From NCBI GenBank assembly GCA_946611235.1, contig CAMODE010000050.1:1-61567 (forward strand): DNA of 61,567 nucleotides, written 5' to 3'. Both the position numbers and the translations under genes were made by a program. Positions 27,611 to 37,186 of this stretch are shown here, piece by piece. This stretch comes from an uncultured Caryophanales bacterium. Its GTDB lineage: Bacteria; Bacillota_I; Bacilli_A; RF39; UBA660. Position 1 is the first letter of the stretch. Each line of letters starts with the position of its first letter. The notes beneath the pieces are model-generated. The model was not told the DNA's origin. It did not search any database and saw nothing but the letters and a program-made list of their open reading frames with translations.

Positions 27611-28087
27611 ATGAAAATTGAAACAGGATACCTTTATCATATTAAAGATGAATTTTTTGACATAGTAAATGATGAAAATCTTATGACTAATCATGAAAGA
27701 GGAAAGAAACGTCCAACATATTTTACTATTAAGGATAAGAATATTTTATGGTTTATTCCTCTTAGTTCTAAGGTAGATAAATATAGAAATATAGTTGATA
27801 AAAAAGTTAAAAAGTTTGGTTTTTGTAATACAATATTAATTGAAAAAGTATTTGATAGCGATGCTGCTATACTCTTGCAAAATGCTTTTCCTACACTAGA
27901 AAAATATATAGACCATGTACATACTATAGATGGTAAACCTTCTAGAGTGCCAGAAAAACTAGAAAAGATAATATTAGAAAACTTTAATAATTTAATGAAA
28001 TTAAAGAAACGTGGTATTAATTTATTTTTTACCAATATAGATAAAATTAAAAAGCAAATGTTAGATGAATTAAAACTATCAAAATAA
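27611..28087 (+). CDS. ToxN/AbiQ/CptN-like type III toxin endoribonuclease
   Basis: A 158-aa protein of the right size for the type III toxin superfamily. The N-terminal part has KRPTYFTIKDKNILWFIPLS, matching the strand in ToxN-like proteins, and SSKVDK follows at the active-site region. The C-terminal part is helical and basic. Such toxins cut mRNA and their own antitoxin precursor; some abort phage infection. The upstream pseudoknot repeats and terminator support the call strongly. I cannot decide between ToxN, CptN and TenpN subfamilies. AGGAG lies ten bases before the ATG. Confidence 0.83.
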   Translation: MKIETGYLYHIKDEFFDIVNDENLMTNHERGKKRPTYFTIKDKNILWFIPLSSKVDKYRNIVDKKVKKFGFCNTILIEKVFDSDAAILLQNAFPTLEKYIDHVHTIDGKPSRVPEKLEKIILENFNNLMKLKKRGINLFFTNIDKIKKQMLDELKLSK

Positions 28088-28110
28088 TGTAAATTATCTT
28101 GATAGTTTTT
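28072..28110 (+). terminator. Terminator after toxin gene
   Basis: AAAACTATCAA pairs with TTGATAGTTTT and runs into TTT; it overlaps the toxin stop and abuts the convergent GDPD gene. Confidence 0.75.
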
Positions 28111-29054
28111 TATATATTAATTACTTCATCTTTTTTAATCTTAAGCGGATTATCTGTAGTAAATACTAATTTATCATAATTATCTTCAAAAAATTTACTA
28201 CTTACTCTATTGCAAAATTCATTTATATCATAATCACTATTTAAAACATAAAGATAAGCATTACCACATTTATTAATAACATATTTTAAAGTTTTTTCAT
28301 TAATAGCATCACTAAACTTCATAAAGAAAGTATTAGAAAATATCTTTCTATTAACTCTATTAGTATTATTACTATTTACTTTAGGAAAATTATCTGTTTT
28401 AATTCTTAAAGATACATAGTCTATACTACTAATTAATTTAGATAACATTACCATAACTTTATAATCACATAATAAATCACTTTTAGTAATATCATAATTA
28501 TGACTCTTTTGAATACCTTTAAGTAATACTAAATTATATGGATAAAAAGATAAATGAATAATATTATTTTTAAGATTAGGATATTTATTTATGATATTCG
28601 CTAGCGAAGAAAGATTCTTTTTATTAAAAAATACTATATCTTTACTCTCAATTTGAATAACTCTACTACCTAATAAAGAACTATTTAAATTAAAGTAATC
28701 AAGTATTTCTTCTAAAGCAACTATCTTAAAAGTAAAAGATTTATTATTACCATTAATACTCTTTCTAAAAGTAAAACTCACATCTTTAAGTTCTTTTAAT
28801 GTATAAGATTTAACAAAGCCCCTACCACTAGATATATCATCAATATATTTATCATGTATAACTACTGGTACATTATCTTTAGTAAAGCATATATCAAATT
28901 CAAATCCATATAAACTACCAAGCATTTCTTTATTATTAAATATTTCTTCTAATACATTAATAGAATTTTCTGGATACTTAGTCATTTCAAAACCCAATCT
29001 ATGAGCTATATATTTCATATCACCAATTCTATTAATAAATTCCTTATATTCCAT
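28110..29054 (-). CDS. Glycerophosphodiester phosphodiesterase family protein
   Basis: A 314-aa protein with the GDPD TIM-barrel signature: YIAHRLG (catalytic His), PENSINVLEE, FEFDICFTKDNVPVVIHD (metal and catalytic residues), and later IQIESKD. It would split glycerophosphodiesters into an alcohol and glycerol-3-phosphate. There is no signal peptide, so it is cytoplasmic. The GTGAGG sequence before the ATG at 29054 looks like the ribosome site, so the track's GTG start four codons earlier is unlikely. Confidence 0.82.
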   Translation of the reverse strand: MEYKEFINRIGDMKYIAHRLGFEMTKYPENSINVLEEIFNNKEMLGSLYGFEFDICFTKDNVPVVIHDKYIDDISSGRGFVKSYTLKELKDVSFTFRKSINGNNKSFTFKIVALEEILDYFNLNSSLLGSRVIQIESKDIVFFNKKNLSSLANIINKYPNLKNNIIHLSFYPYNLVLLKGIQKSHNYDITKSDLLCDYKVMVMLSKLISSIDYVSLRIKTDNFPKVNSNNTNRVNRKIFSNTFFMKFSDAINEKTLKYVINKCGNAYLYVLNSDYDINEFCNRVSSKFFEDNYDKLVFTTDNPLKIKKDEVINI

Positions 29055-29160
29055 AATAATCCTCACTTATTTCACACAAACTAATTATAGCAATATTTTT
29101 ATTAAAAGACAATTGTTATTTTAAGTAAAATAATATATAATTAATTAGAAGGTGTTATAA

Positions 29161-30315
29161 ATGAGTAAGAAAAGAAAAAAAAGGAAATTAAAATTAGGAA
29201 GAATCTTATTACTATGTATAATTATTATAGTAATAGGACTAGGTATTTATTTTGTTATACCAAAGAATTATGGATATAAAAAAGATGTCGTTAAAGTATT
29301 TAAAGAAGAAAATATAATAGATATTATTAGACAAAATAAAAAGTATTCTAAAGTACTTGAAGAAGCGATACTAAATAATAGTTTTAATAAAGAGTATTTA
29401 CTTGATTATTTAAATATTAATTATATAGAAGAAGATAACTATATTGATAATATTAATAAGTTATTAGTACTAGGATATAATAGTAATGATATAAATACTT
29501 TTTATGAAAAATTACCTAATAGTATTAATATCATTATAGATAATGAATATGATAAAGATATTGTTAATTATTTAAATTTATCTTACTTTAAAGAAGATTA
29601 TTTAGATAGATATATTAAATATGGATATACTATTAAAGATTTAAAAAGTCCATATGATGTTACTAATATTATAAATAACTTTACTTATGAAGATAATGTT
29701 ACTTATGTTAATGCTAATCTAGATAAAGATTATTATACTGATGATATTAATATTAGTAATGAAGATGCTATGAAATTAGATATACTTGTTAATAAATATC
29801 ATAAGCTAGATAGTAAGTTTGAACCAAGTGATTTAGAAAAGATTGATAGTAAGTTTGCTTCTGGTAATAATCAAAGAATGCGAAAAGAAGCTAAAGATCA
29901 TTTTGAAGAGATGTGTGCTGATGCTTTAAAAGATGGTTATAAAATGTATGCTGGTTCTACTTATCGATCTTATGATTACCAATTAGGATTATATAATAGA
30001 TATGTAGCTAAAGATGGATTTAATGCTGCAGAAACATATTCCGCAAGAGCAGGATACTCCGAACATCAATTAGGATTAGCCGTAGATATTCTAAATCATA
30101 GTTGGGATTATATAAGTGAAGATAATCCTGAATATACATGGCTTATTAATAATTCTTATAAATATGGCTTTATATTAAGATATCCAAGAGGTAAAGAATA
30201 TATTACTGGTTATATGTTTGAAGATTGGCACTTTAGATATTTAGGAATAGAACTAGCTAATAAAGTAAGAGAGTCTAATCTTACTTATGATGAATATGTT
30301 GCTAGAGGATTATAA
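29161..30315 (+). CDS. Membrane-anchored D-Ala-D-Ala carboxypeptidase (VanY, M15B)
   Basis: A 384-aa protein with one N-terminal membrane helix after a very basic start, an Asn/Asp-rich middle region of about 190 residues, and a C-terminal peptidase domain. STYRSYDYQLGLYNRY, GYSEHQLGLAVDI (zinc His and Asp) and EDWHFRYLG (catalytic Glu and zinc His) are all present. It trims the terminal D-Ala from muropeptides outside the membrane. It is divergent from the GDPD gene and ends in a terminator. Whether it confers any glycopeptide effect is unknown; no vanHAX genes are present. Confidence 0.87.
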   Translation: MSKKRKKRKLKLGRILLLCIIIIVIGLGIYFVIPKNYGYKKDVVKVFKEENIIDIIRQNKKYSKVLEEAILNNSFNKEYLLDYLNINYIEEDNYIDNINKLLVLGYNSNDINTFYEKLPNSINIIIDNEYDKDIVNYLNLSYFKEDYLDRYIKYGYTIKDLKSPYDVTNIINNFTYEDNVTYVNANLDKDYYTDDINISNEDAMKLDILVNKYHKLDSKFEPSDLEKIDSKFASGNNQRMRKEAKDHFEEMCADALKDGYKMYAGSTYRSYDYQLGLYNRYVAKDGFNAAETYSARAGYSEHQLGLAVDILNHSWDYISEDNPEYTWLINNSYKYGFILRYPRGKEYITGYMFEDWHFRYLGIELANKVRESNLTYDEYVARGL

Positions 30316-30340
30316 AGATAGATTAATTTCTATCTTTTTT
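30314..30340 (+). terminator. Terminator after VanY-like gene
   Basis: AAAGATAGA-TTAATT-TCTATCTTT, then TTT. Confidence 0.8.
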
Positions 30341-30354
30341 ATTATTCAATTACA

Positions 30355-30420
30355 AGATTCTTCTAGTAAAGGATAATGGAGAATTAACGAAGTTAATTCT
30401 GGCACTCGAAGCGATTAATT
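30355..30420 (+). repeat. Dispersed hairpin element, copy 2
   Basis: GATTCTTCTAGTA, then the 9-bp stem AGAATTAAC/GTTAATTCT (30380-30388 and 30392-30400), then CGAAGCGATTAATT. It is the most diverged of the three copies. It lies between two convergent genes. Confidence 0.7.
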
Positions 30421-30448
30421 AAAAAAATGTAACCATATTGATTACATT
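30421..30448 (-). terminator. Terminator after phosphoesterase gene
   Basis: AATGTAA and TTACATT arms (30426-30448) with a T-tract on the minus strand; it overlaps the last codons. Confidence 0.65.
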
Positions 30449-31325
30449 CTAAATCTTCTATTTTCTAAATTTACAAAACGATATATAGTATTATCAGGCG
30501 AATCACTATTTAAAATACTATACTCCATTTTTTCCCGATCATATTTAACTAAAACCTCCTCTAATTCATAACCATTATCTTTTTCATGTAATATTACATA
30601 TGATGCTGTATCAATAGGATCTTTTTTATATGCCATACCTACAGCTCGTATTGAATAAAAATCAGTCATAGGAGAAGATTCATATATTTTCCAATGAACA
30701 TGTCCCTGTATAACCGCATCAAAAAGTCAACTTTTTTTCCACCAAATAGTGGATCCTTAATAGCAGAAAAATATCCTCTCATCATTGGACTATTTTCCCC
30801 ATATGTTTTCTTTATTTTTCTTAAACGACGTAATTGTTCTTCACTATTAGTATATAAAAACTGTTCATAACCCTTTTTCCCCATATCAATTTTACTTTGA
30901 TAACTCGATGTACTATTTATTGAATAATCAAATCTTACATCGTTAGAGAAGTGACAAAGAGCAAGCTTTTTACCCCCAATCAATAATTCTATCGAATGTG
31001 GATATAAAGAAATAACTCCCTTTTGATGTTCATTTAATTTTGACAAAGTCCACAATTGACTTTTTGTCTTTAATTCATGAAAATAAGATGAAAAAGGTTC
31101 TATGCCAAGTGTTACATATTCTTCGGAATTTCCCGCTACTGAAATTACTCCATATTCTTCTAAAAGATCAATGATTTCAGCAGGATTAGGTCCTACTCCT
31201 ATGTTATCCCCCAAAGAATGTATTTCCGTTATGCCTCTTCGCTTAATATCCTCTAGAGCAGCTTTTGTCGGTTCAAGTAAACCATGAGCATCAGTAAAAA
31301 TTGCTATGTCTCTCTTTGACTCCAT
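30442..31325 (-). pseudogene. Metallophosphoesterase with one-base frameshift
   Basis: The track shows two ORFs, 30666..31325 and 30442..30669. The first has the N-terminal calcineurin-like motifs FTDAHG, SLGDNIG, AGNSEE and LCHFSND. Near 30726, shifting frame by one base gives DAVIQGHVHW, the GHxH metal motif, and runs straight into the second ORF. The two parts total 884 bases, one short of 295 codons, so one T (or A) is missing in a short homopolymer (GACTTTTTGATG). It is either a real mutation or a sequence/assembly error. The gene follows the YnbB-like gene directly. Confidence 0.85.
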
Positions 31326-31326
31326 A

Positions 31327-32553
31327 TTATTTTCCCTCCATTATACTCTCAATTGCTCTAGTTACTATTATTTTACCATATTTATAACTAATACCACCTT
31401 GTTGATATGCTATATAAGGACTTCTTAATGGTCCATCACAAGAAAGTTCAATAGAACTACCTTGCGTAAAACTACCTGATGCCATAATAATTTTATCAAC
31501 ATATCCTGGCATATCTGATGGTTCTATTAAAGCATTAGAATCAATCTTCGAATTAGACTGAATACCTCTTACATATTTAATTAATTTATCTTCATCATCA
31601 AAGATAATATTTTGAACTATGTCTACTCTTTCTTCATTATATTTAGGACTAACATTATATCCTAATTTTTCTAATACATAAGAAGTATAAATAGAAGTCT
31701 TTAGAGCGCCCGCTACAATCATTGGAGCAAAAAATACTCCTTTTAAAATATTTCTATTTTCATTAATAGAAGGTCCTACTTCCGCTCCTTGTCCAGGAAC
31801 ATTAAGTCTTTCAGCGCATAAATCAATTAGTTTTTGTTTTCCTACAATATAACCACCATTAGATGCAATAGCTCCTCCTAGATTCTTAATAAGAGAACCA
31901 ACAGAGATATCTACTCCTACTTCATTAGGTTCTTTTGTACTTACAAGTTCACAATAACAATTATCAACCATAATTATTACTTCTTTATCTACTTCTCTAA
32001 TAGTCTTAACTACTCTTTCTATTTTATCAATACTAATACTATCTCTCGTAGAATATCCTTTACTTCTTTGAATAGCAATCATCTTTATTTTATCTTCTTT
32101 AAGTACTTTCTTTATTTCTTCATAATTAAAATCACTATCAATTAAATCTATTTGTCTATATTTAACATTATAACTTTTTAATGAAGATGGATTATCATTA
32201 AAGCCTATTACTGAGTCTAAGGTATCATATGGTTTACCACTTATTGATAAAAGAGTATCTCCTGGTCTTAGTAGAGCAAAGAAACATGTACTAATAGCAT
32301 GCGTGCCTGATATAAACTGGCTACGAACTAAAGCTGCTTCAGTTTTAAAAATACTAGCATATACTCCTTCTATTTTATCTCTTCCCGTATCGTTATATCC
32401 ATAACCAGTCGTACCATTTAAATCTGATTCACAAATATTATTTTCTATAAAAGCATCAAGTACTTTTTTGCTATTAAATTCTTCTATTTCTTCTACTTTA
32501 TCAAATACTTCTTTTAAATCTTCTTTAGAACTTTTTAAAACACTCTCTAACAT
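31327..32553 (-). CDS. YnbB-type PLP protein (methionine gamma-lyase-like, 'aluminium resistance' family)
   Basis: A 408-aa PLP fold type I protein. Motifs include TTGYGYNDTGRDKIE, FISGTHAI, SKGYSTRDS and GSLIKNLGGAIA, where the Lys should hold PLP. The C-terminal AYQQGGISYKYGKIIVTRAI fits the family end. The substrate is not established; the old aluminium-resistance label is not reliable. It overlaps the upstream SDR gene by 7 bases and precedes the phosphoesterase by one base. Confidence 0.82.
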   Translation of the reverse strand: MLESVLKSSKEDLKEVFDKVEEIEEFNSKKVLDAFIENNICESDLNGTTGYGYNDTGRDKIEGVYASIFKTEAALVRSQFISGTHAISTCFFALLRPGDTLLSISGKPYDTLDSVIGFNDNPSSLKSYNVKYRQIDLIDSDFNYEEIKKVLKEDKIKMIAIQRSKGYSTRDSISIDKIERVVKTIREVDKEVIIMVDNCYCELVSTKEPNEVGVDISVGSLIKNLGGAIASNGGYIVGKQKLIDLCAERLNVPGQGAEVGPSINENRNILKGVFFAPMIVAGALKTSIYTSYVLEKLGYNVSPKYNEERVDIVQNIIFDDEDKLIKYVRGIQSNSKIDSNALIEPSDMPGYVDKIIMASGSFTQGSSIELSCDGPLRSPYIAYQQGGISYKYGKIIVTRAIESIMEGK

Positions 32554-33281
32554 CTTTTACCACCATCTATTCTTATTACACTATTATTTATGTAACTTGC
32601 TTCATCACTAATTAAGAATTTAACTAGACTAGCTATTTCTTCTGGTTCTGCAAATCTTTCTAGTAATATTTTTTCTTTTTCACTATTTATAAATTCTTCA
32701 TCTAAATCTTTAGTCATCTCCGTATTAGTCCATCCTGGACATACAGTATTTACTCTAACATAAGGAGCAAAGTAATTAGCTAAATTACTAGATAAGTTAA
32801 TAAGACCAGCTTTAGAAGCATCATAGTCTAATCCTTCAGGATACATCGTATCAATACCATTAGTAGAACTAATATTAATAATTACCCCACTCTTATTATC
32901 TTTCATCTTAAGACCTATTTTCTTGCTTAATAGAAATGGGGCTACTAGATTTATTTCCAAAGTCTTCATAAAATTCTCTTTAGTCTTATCCTCAAACAAA
33001 GTATCTATGGCAATAGCTGCATTATTGACTAAAATATCAATATTATTACACCTATTATAAATAGTACTTAGCATACTATCTATTTCTTCTTCCTTAGATA
33101 AATCACATTTTACCATTAATACATCTTTATGATAAAGATTATCTAATTCTTCTTTTAGTTTTAAAGCATTATTATAATTATTATTATAGTGAATTATAAC
33201 TTCATAATCACTAGCTAGCTTTCTTACTATTTCTCTTCCTATTCCTGAAGAAGATCCTGTTACTAAAACAACTTTTTTCAT
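32547..33281 (-). CDS. Short-chain dehydrogenase/reductase
   Basis: A 244-aa classical SDR: TGSSSGIG (cofactor), NNAA, and the YDASK catalytic pair with the Ser in ISSTNG. The C-terminal IRIDGG matches FabG-like enzymes. It reduces or oxidises a carbonyl/alcohol with NAD(P)H. It resembles 3-oxoacyl-ACP reductase, but no fatty-acid genes are near, so the substrate is open. Confidence 0.87.
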   Translation of the reverse strand: MKKVVLVTGSSSGIGREIVRKLASDYEVIIHYNNNYNNALKLKEELDNLYHKDVLMVKCDLSKEEEIDSMLSTIYNRCNNIDILVNNAAIAIDTLFEDKTKENFMKTLEINLVAPFLLSKKIGLKMKDNKSGVIINISSTNGIDTMYPEGLDYDASKAGLINLSSNLANYFAPYVRVNTVCPGWTNTEMTKDLDEEFINSEKEKILLERFAEPEEIASLVKFLISDEASYINNSVIRIDGGKRC

Positions 33282-33398
33282 TTTTGGTCAACTCCAGAGA
33301 TATTGTACTATTTTTTTTAGAAAAAATCTATACTAAATTACTAATTCATATTTCTAAATAGTTTAATGATGAATTATTTAGAATATTAATAAAGTATA

Positions 33399-34238
33399 TT
33401 ATATTTTTTTATAAGATTTGTTTTCACGATTTAATTTAAAATTTTCAAGTATTTCATAAATTTGAGAATAATCTATTTTTTTATAAAACATAGCCTTTTT
33501 AACAATTCCAACCACTCCTTTAAATTCACTCATATGTGAATAATATTTTTCATAGAATTCTTTTTCTGCTAAATCACTTATTAGCTGGTACATATCAGCA
33601 GCTTCTTCACCTAATTCATTATATATGTATTGTATTTCACTTTCTCTATTATGAATAAAAGCTAAGGTTTTAATTATATTTTCCCCAAATATTTTCATCA
33701 ATTTATATGATAATTGAACTTCTTTAGGATATCCACAAGAATTGGTTCTAAGATCATATTTTTGAGCCAGCATCCTCGTTAGTAATTCATTTATTCCTTC
33801 TTTTAAAACACTTGCACCATCACTTCCACAAAAATGCATAGTTTCATGTAATAATAAATCCTCATAATAATTTTCTGTATTTGTTCCACTGATAAACACA
33901 TGGTTGATATATGTAAAAAATGTATTATTATTAATAACTATATTATCATTATTGTATGGTTTATGTTTTTTATTTATGCCATATCCAGGTATTCTACTAA
34001 GCATACTTAATATTCTATCAGCACATAATGGCATAATTATATTTTTTTCATTGGCATAGGCATTTACTTCTCCATAATCATATATCTTTAAAATCTCACT
34101 ATAGTCAGATATTTTTTTTAGTCTTTCTAAAATATATGATGGCATGTATAACCCATACTCTTTAATTATCAATGAAATATAGTTCTTTATATTTTCTGTT
34201 AATCTATTGTGTACTTCTTCCACATTTAATTCTTTCAT
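33399..34238 (-). CDS. Metallopeptidase-like protein with HExxH-type motif
   Basis: 279 aa from the ATG with AGGAGTG just upstream. LLHETMHFCGS is an HExxH motif, and a downstream EGINELLTRMLA may give the third zinc ligand. There is no signal peptide or membrane segment, so it would act in the cytoplasm. The family is not recognised beyond the gluzincin-like core. It follows the DUF1016 gene and may ride in the comEA-comEC transcript. Confidence 0.6.
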   Translation of the reverse strand: MKELNVEEVHNRLTENIKNYISLIIKEYGLYMPSYILERLKKISDYSEILKIYDYGEVNAYANEKNIIMPLCADRILSMLSRIPGYGINKKHKPYNNDNIVINNNTFFTYINHVFISGTNTENYYEDLLLHETMHFCGSDGASVLKEGINELLTRMLAQKYDLRTNSCGYPKEVQLSYKLMKIFGENIIKTLAFIHNRESEIQYIYNELGEEAADMYQLISDLAEKEFYEKYYSHMSEFKGVVGIVKKAMFYKKIDYSQIYEILENFKLNRENKSYKKI

Positions 34239-34263
34239 TTTTATCACTCCTAAAATAATTATA

Positions 34264-35148
34264 TCATACTAATTCATATTTTCGTGTAACTATTCTATCA
34301 TCGGAACAATATTCAATTATATATTTATTATCTTTCTTAGAAAATATTATGCCTATCGTTTTATCTTGATTGATAGTTTTTAAATTCTTATCAATATAGT
34401 TCATGTATACCTCAATTTGTCCTATATGCTCTTTTTTTAACTTGGTTGTTTTTAATTCTACCACTGCAAAACAGTTATAAATATAGTTAAATAATAAAAT
34501 ATCAATATAATTATAAGTATCTCCTATTTTTATTTTGTATTCACTATCTATAAATGTAAAACCAGTACCTAATTCTTTTAAGAATGATGGAATATCTTCC
34601 AAGATTAATTTTTGTAATGTTTTTTCCTTAATTACTTCAATATTATTAGGATTATGAATAATTATGGGATTCTTTACATAGTCTTCTAAATTAGGCTTTT
34701 CATTTTTAATTATTTTATTTTTAGTCTCTTCTGGTAATCTTTCATATTCTTTATTTTTAATTCTAGAACGCAGTTCTCTTACACTTAAATATTGGGCTTC
34801 AGTTAGTTTAATATAATAATTTATTTCTTTTATATCACTAAATTTTAATATTTCATCATAATGGCTCCAAGTCATTTGTCTCGACAATGTCGAGACTTTT
34901 TTAAATAATAAGTAAAATTTTCTATATTTAAATAGACTTTTAGTACTGTAGCCTTTTCCTAATTCTGATGTTAATTTTTTAGAATATTCTTTTATTATAC
35001 CTTCACCATATTGTTTTCCTGCCTTACTTAAAAGTTTACCTACTTCATAATAGGTATTAACTCTATTTCTTTCTTTGGAATAGTCTTTTACTTTTTCATA
35101 TATTTCATTATCAATTAATTTTTGTTTTATTTCAATATAGTAATTCAT
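34264..35148 (-). CDS. DUF1016 / PDDEXK-nuclease-domain (YhcG-like) protein
   Basis: A 294-aa protein. The N-terminal DUF1016_N half has NTYYEVGKLLSKAGKQYGEG and LSRQMTWSHYDEILKF. The C-terminal nuclease half has YIDILLFNYIYNCFAVVELK, giving D...ExK of a PDDEXK site. It is commonly linked to mobile or defence regions. Here it overlaps the comEC stop by 17 bases, so it appears to be in the competence operon. A perfect palindrome sits inside the coding sequence. Confidence 0.82.
   Translation of the reverse strand: MNYYIEIKQKLIDNEIYEKVKDYSKERNRVNTYYEVGKLLSKAGKQYGEGIIKEYSKKLTSELGKGYSTKSLFKYRKFYLLFKKVSTLSRQMTWSHYDEILKFSDIKEINYYIKLTEAQYLSVRELRSRIKNKEYERLPEETKNKIIKNEKPNLEDYVKNPIIIHNPNNIEVIKEKTLQKLILEDIPSFLKELGTGFTFIDSEYKIKIGDTYNYIDILLFNYIYNCFAVVELKTTKLKKEHIGQIEVYMNYIDKNLKTINQDKTIGIIFSKKDNKYIIEYCSDDRIVTRKYELV
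34878..34896. repeat. Intragenic palindrome in DUF1016 gene
   Basis: GTCTCGACA-a-TGTCGAGAC, perfect 9-bp arms, followed on the plus strand by TTTTTT. It looks like an antisense-strand terminator. Confidence 0.6.
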
Positions 35149-37186
35149 TTGATTCTCCTTTTATTTTTTTCTTTATTATTACTTTGTTTTTATTAAATTT
35201 AAAATTAACACTGCCCATGATATCAGTACGATATATTTTTGTTTTTGATAAGTTATTTAATACCTCTATATTTGGATGACCATAATAGTTATGTTCTGCT
35301 ACTGATATGGAGGATATTTTGGGATTAATAGTATTTATAAAATTAGCCGAACTACTTGTCTTAGAACCGTGATGGCCTACTTTTAGAAAAGATATATCTT
35401 TTATATTATATTTATCTAATAGATATTCTTCAGTAGTACTTGAGGCATCTCCCATAAAGAGAAATTTATATTTTTGATACTGAAAGTAAATGATATTACT
35501 ATTATCATTTTCATTATCAAATTCTTTATTGTTTAGAAAATATAAGTAATTACCTTTTATATTTAGTTTATCTATCTTATTAGAATATTTAATTTTTTTA
35601 CTTTTCAACTCTTTAATTAAATCTTTTTCTAAATCAGTATAAGAATCTTTATTTAGAATTACTTTTTCTACTTTAAAATTATCTATTAAAGAGATAGAAC
35701 TTCCGATATGATCTTCATCACCGTGTGTAATTATTAAAAAATTTATCTTCTTTATGCCTTTACTTTTTAGATATGGAATTATTTCATTTAGTACTCTGTA
35801 CTCATTATTACTTCCGGTATCAATGATAATATTACCTTCATTATTAGGAAAACTTATTAAAAAAGAATCTCCTTGATCTACATCAAACATATTTATTTCG
35901 AGGTTATTATTAAAGTATGGTAATAAATTATGAATAAAGATAAGAACTATAATTAGATAGAATCTTTTTTTATATTTTAAGATATAGATAATTACTATGT
36001 AATATAGTATTATTAGAATAATATTTGGTTTAGCTAGTATTAACTTAAAGATATTAATATTACTTAAATAGATTGATATTTTTTCTAAGATATTTGTTAT
36101 TAAATATAATAAGTCATCTAATATTGGTATAAATAATGATAAGATACTTAATGGTAATAATATCATAGATAATACTGGTGTAAATAAGATATTTATAATG
36201 ATGCTTAAAATATTTATTTCATATGATGTATAGATAGTAATGGGCATTGATACTAAGAATGCTACTACTGCTATATAGGATATATTTAATACCTTCTTAT
36301 TACTTTTGATATAGAAGATACTTAAAAAGAAAGATATGATATATGAATAGATAAATCCTATATCATAAATGATAAAGGGATTAATTATTAGACAAATAGA
36401 TAGTGTTAGTAGTAATATATCTATCTTTTTAATTTTTAAATTAAAGATATCATTTATAGTTAATAGAATATAAGTAATAGTACTTCGAAGTAAAGATGAT
36501 GAAAAGGATATTATTAAATATAGTATTAGAAAGATATCACTTAAGATATATTTTAATTTTTTATTATAAGATACTTTGTTTAGATAATAATATAAAATAC
36601 TTATTATTAGATTAATATGCATACCTGAAGCACTAAATAAATGGGATATACCTAGAGTTCTATAGTTACTTTTAATATCATTATCTAGGGTATTATTACC
36701 TAGTAATAAAGTACTTATATAGTCTTTTGATTTATAATTCTTTATTTTACTATTAATAATATTTTTAATGGTATTTATAATGCTTTTATTATTTGCTAAT
36801 TTATCTACTCTATCTGCTTTTACAATATAATAGATTTTTTTATGATAGAGATATTTTTGATAATCAAAGATATTGAAGTTAGTACTTGATTTTGGTTTAG
36901 AGATGGTACCTTTTACTTTTAATTTATCTCCGATATTTAAATTATTAAATACTAATGATTCATAATTATAATAGATAATTATATCTTCTTTAGCTTTTAA
37001 ATTAATAATTAGATTATTATCTTTTACTTTATATGATTTTACTGTACCAATAAAGGTATTATCTTTTTCACTATATTTTGATTTAAAGGGATAATAACTA
37101 GTATATAGATAAGAAAAAAGAAGAAGTATTAAAGCTAATATTTTAAATATATATTTAGACTGTAATATAATCTTTAATCTTCTCAA
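35132..37186 (-). CDS. comEC: DNA uptake channel protein ComEC/Rec2
   Basis: A 684-aa protein: N-terminal membrane helix, an OB-like soluble domain (FIGTVKSYKVKDNNLIINLK), the competence membrane core (SHLFSASGMHINLI), and a C-terminal metallo-beta-lactamase domain (FDVDQGDSFLI, THGDEDHIGS, KVGHHGSKTSS). It carries single-stranded DNA into the cell. Slightly shorter than the B. subtilis protein but all domains are present. It overlaps comEA at its start and the DUF1016 gene at its stop. Confidence 0.93.
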   Translation of the reverse strand: MRRLKIILQSKYIFKILALILLLFSYLYTSYYPFKSKYSEKDNTFIGTVKSYKVKDNNLIINLKAKEDIIIYYNYESLVFNNLNIGDKLKVKGTISKPKSSTNFNIFDYQKYLYHKKIYYIVKADRVDKLANNKSIINTIKNIINSKIKNYKSKDYISTLLLGNNTLDNDIKSNYRTLGISHLFSASGMHINLIISILYYYLNKVSYNKKLKYILSDIFLILYLIISFSSSLLRSTITYILLTINDIFNLKIKKIDILLLTLSICLIINPFIIYDIGFIYSYIISFFLSIFYIKSNKKVLNISYIAVVAFLVSMPITIYTSYEINILSIIINILFTPVLSMILLPLSILSLFIPILDDLLYLITNILEKISIYLSNINIFKLILAKPNIILIILYYIVIIYILKYKKRFYLIIVLIFIHNLLPYFNNNLEINMFDVDQGDSFLISFPNNEGNIIIDTGSNNEYRVLNEIIPYLKSKGIKKINFLIITHGDEDHIGSSISLIDNFKVEKVILNKDSYTDLEKDLIKELKSKKIKYSNKIDKLNIKGNYLYFLNNKEFDNENDNSNIIYFQYQKYKFLFMGDASSTTEEYLLDKYNIKDISFLKVGHHGSKTSSSANFINTINPKISSISVAEHNYYGHPNIEVLNNLSKTKIYRTDIMGSVNFKFNKNKVIIKKKIKGESNELLY

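Noticed and set aside
27422-27694. 90-aa minus-strand ORF across the repeats at 27432-27533
   Set aside because: It reads through the antitoxin repeats antisense and into the toxin gene; its repeated ETLSTGITYYSLATRK is only the translation of the RNA repeats.
30666-30740. Programmed frameshift in the phosphoesterase gene
   Set aside because: No slippery heptamer plus stimulatory structure of known type; a one-base deletion or error is simpler.
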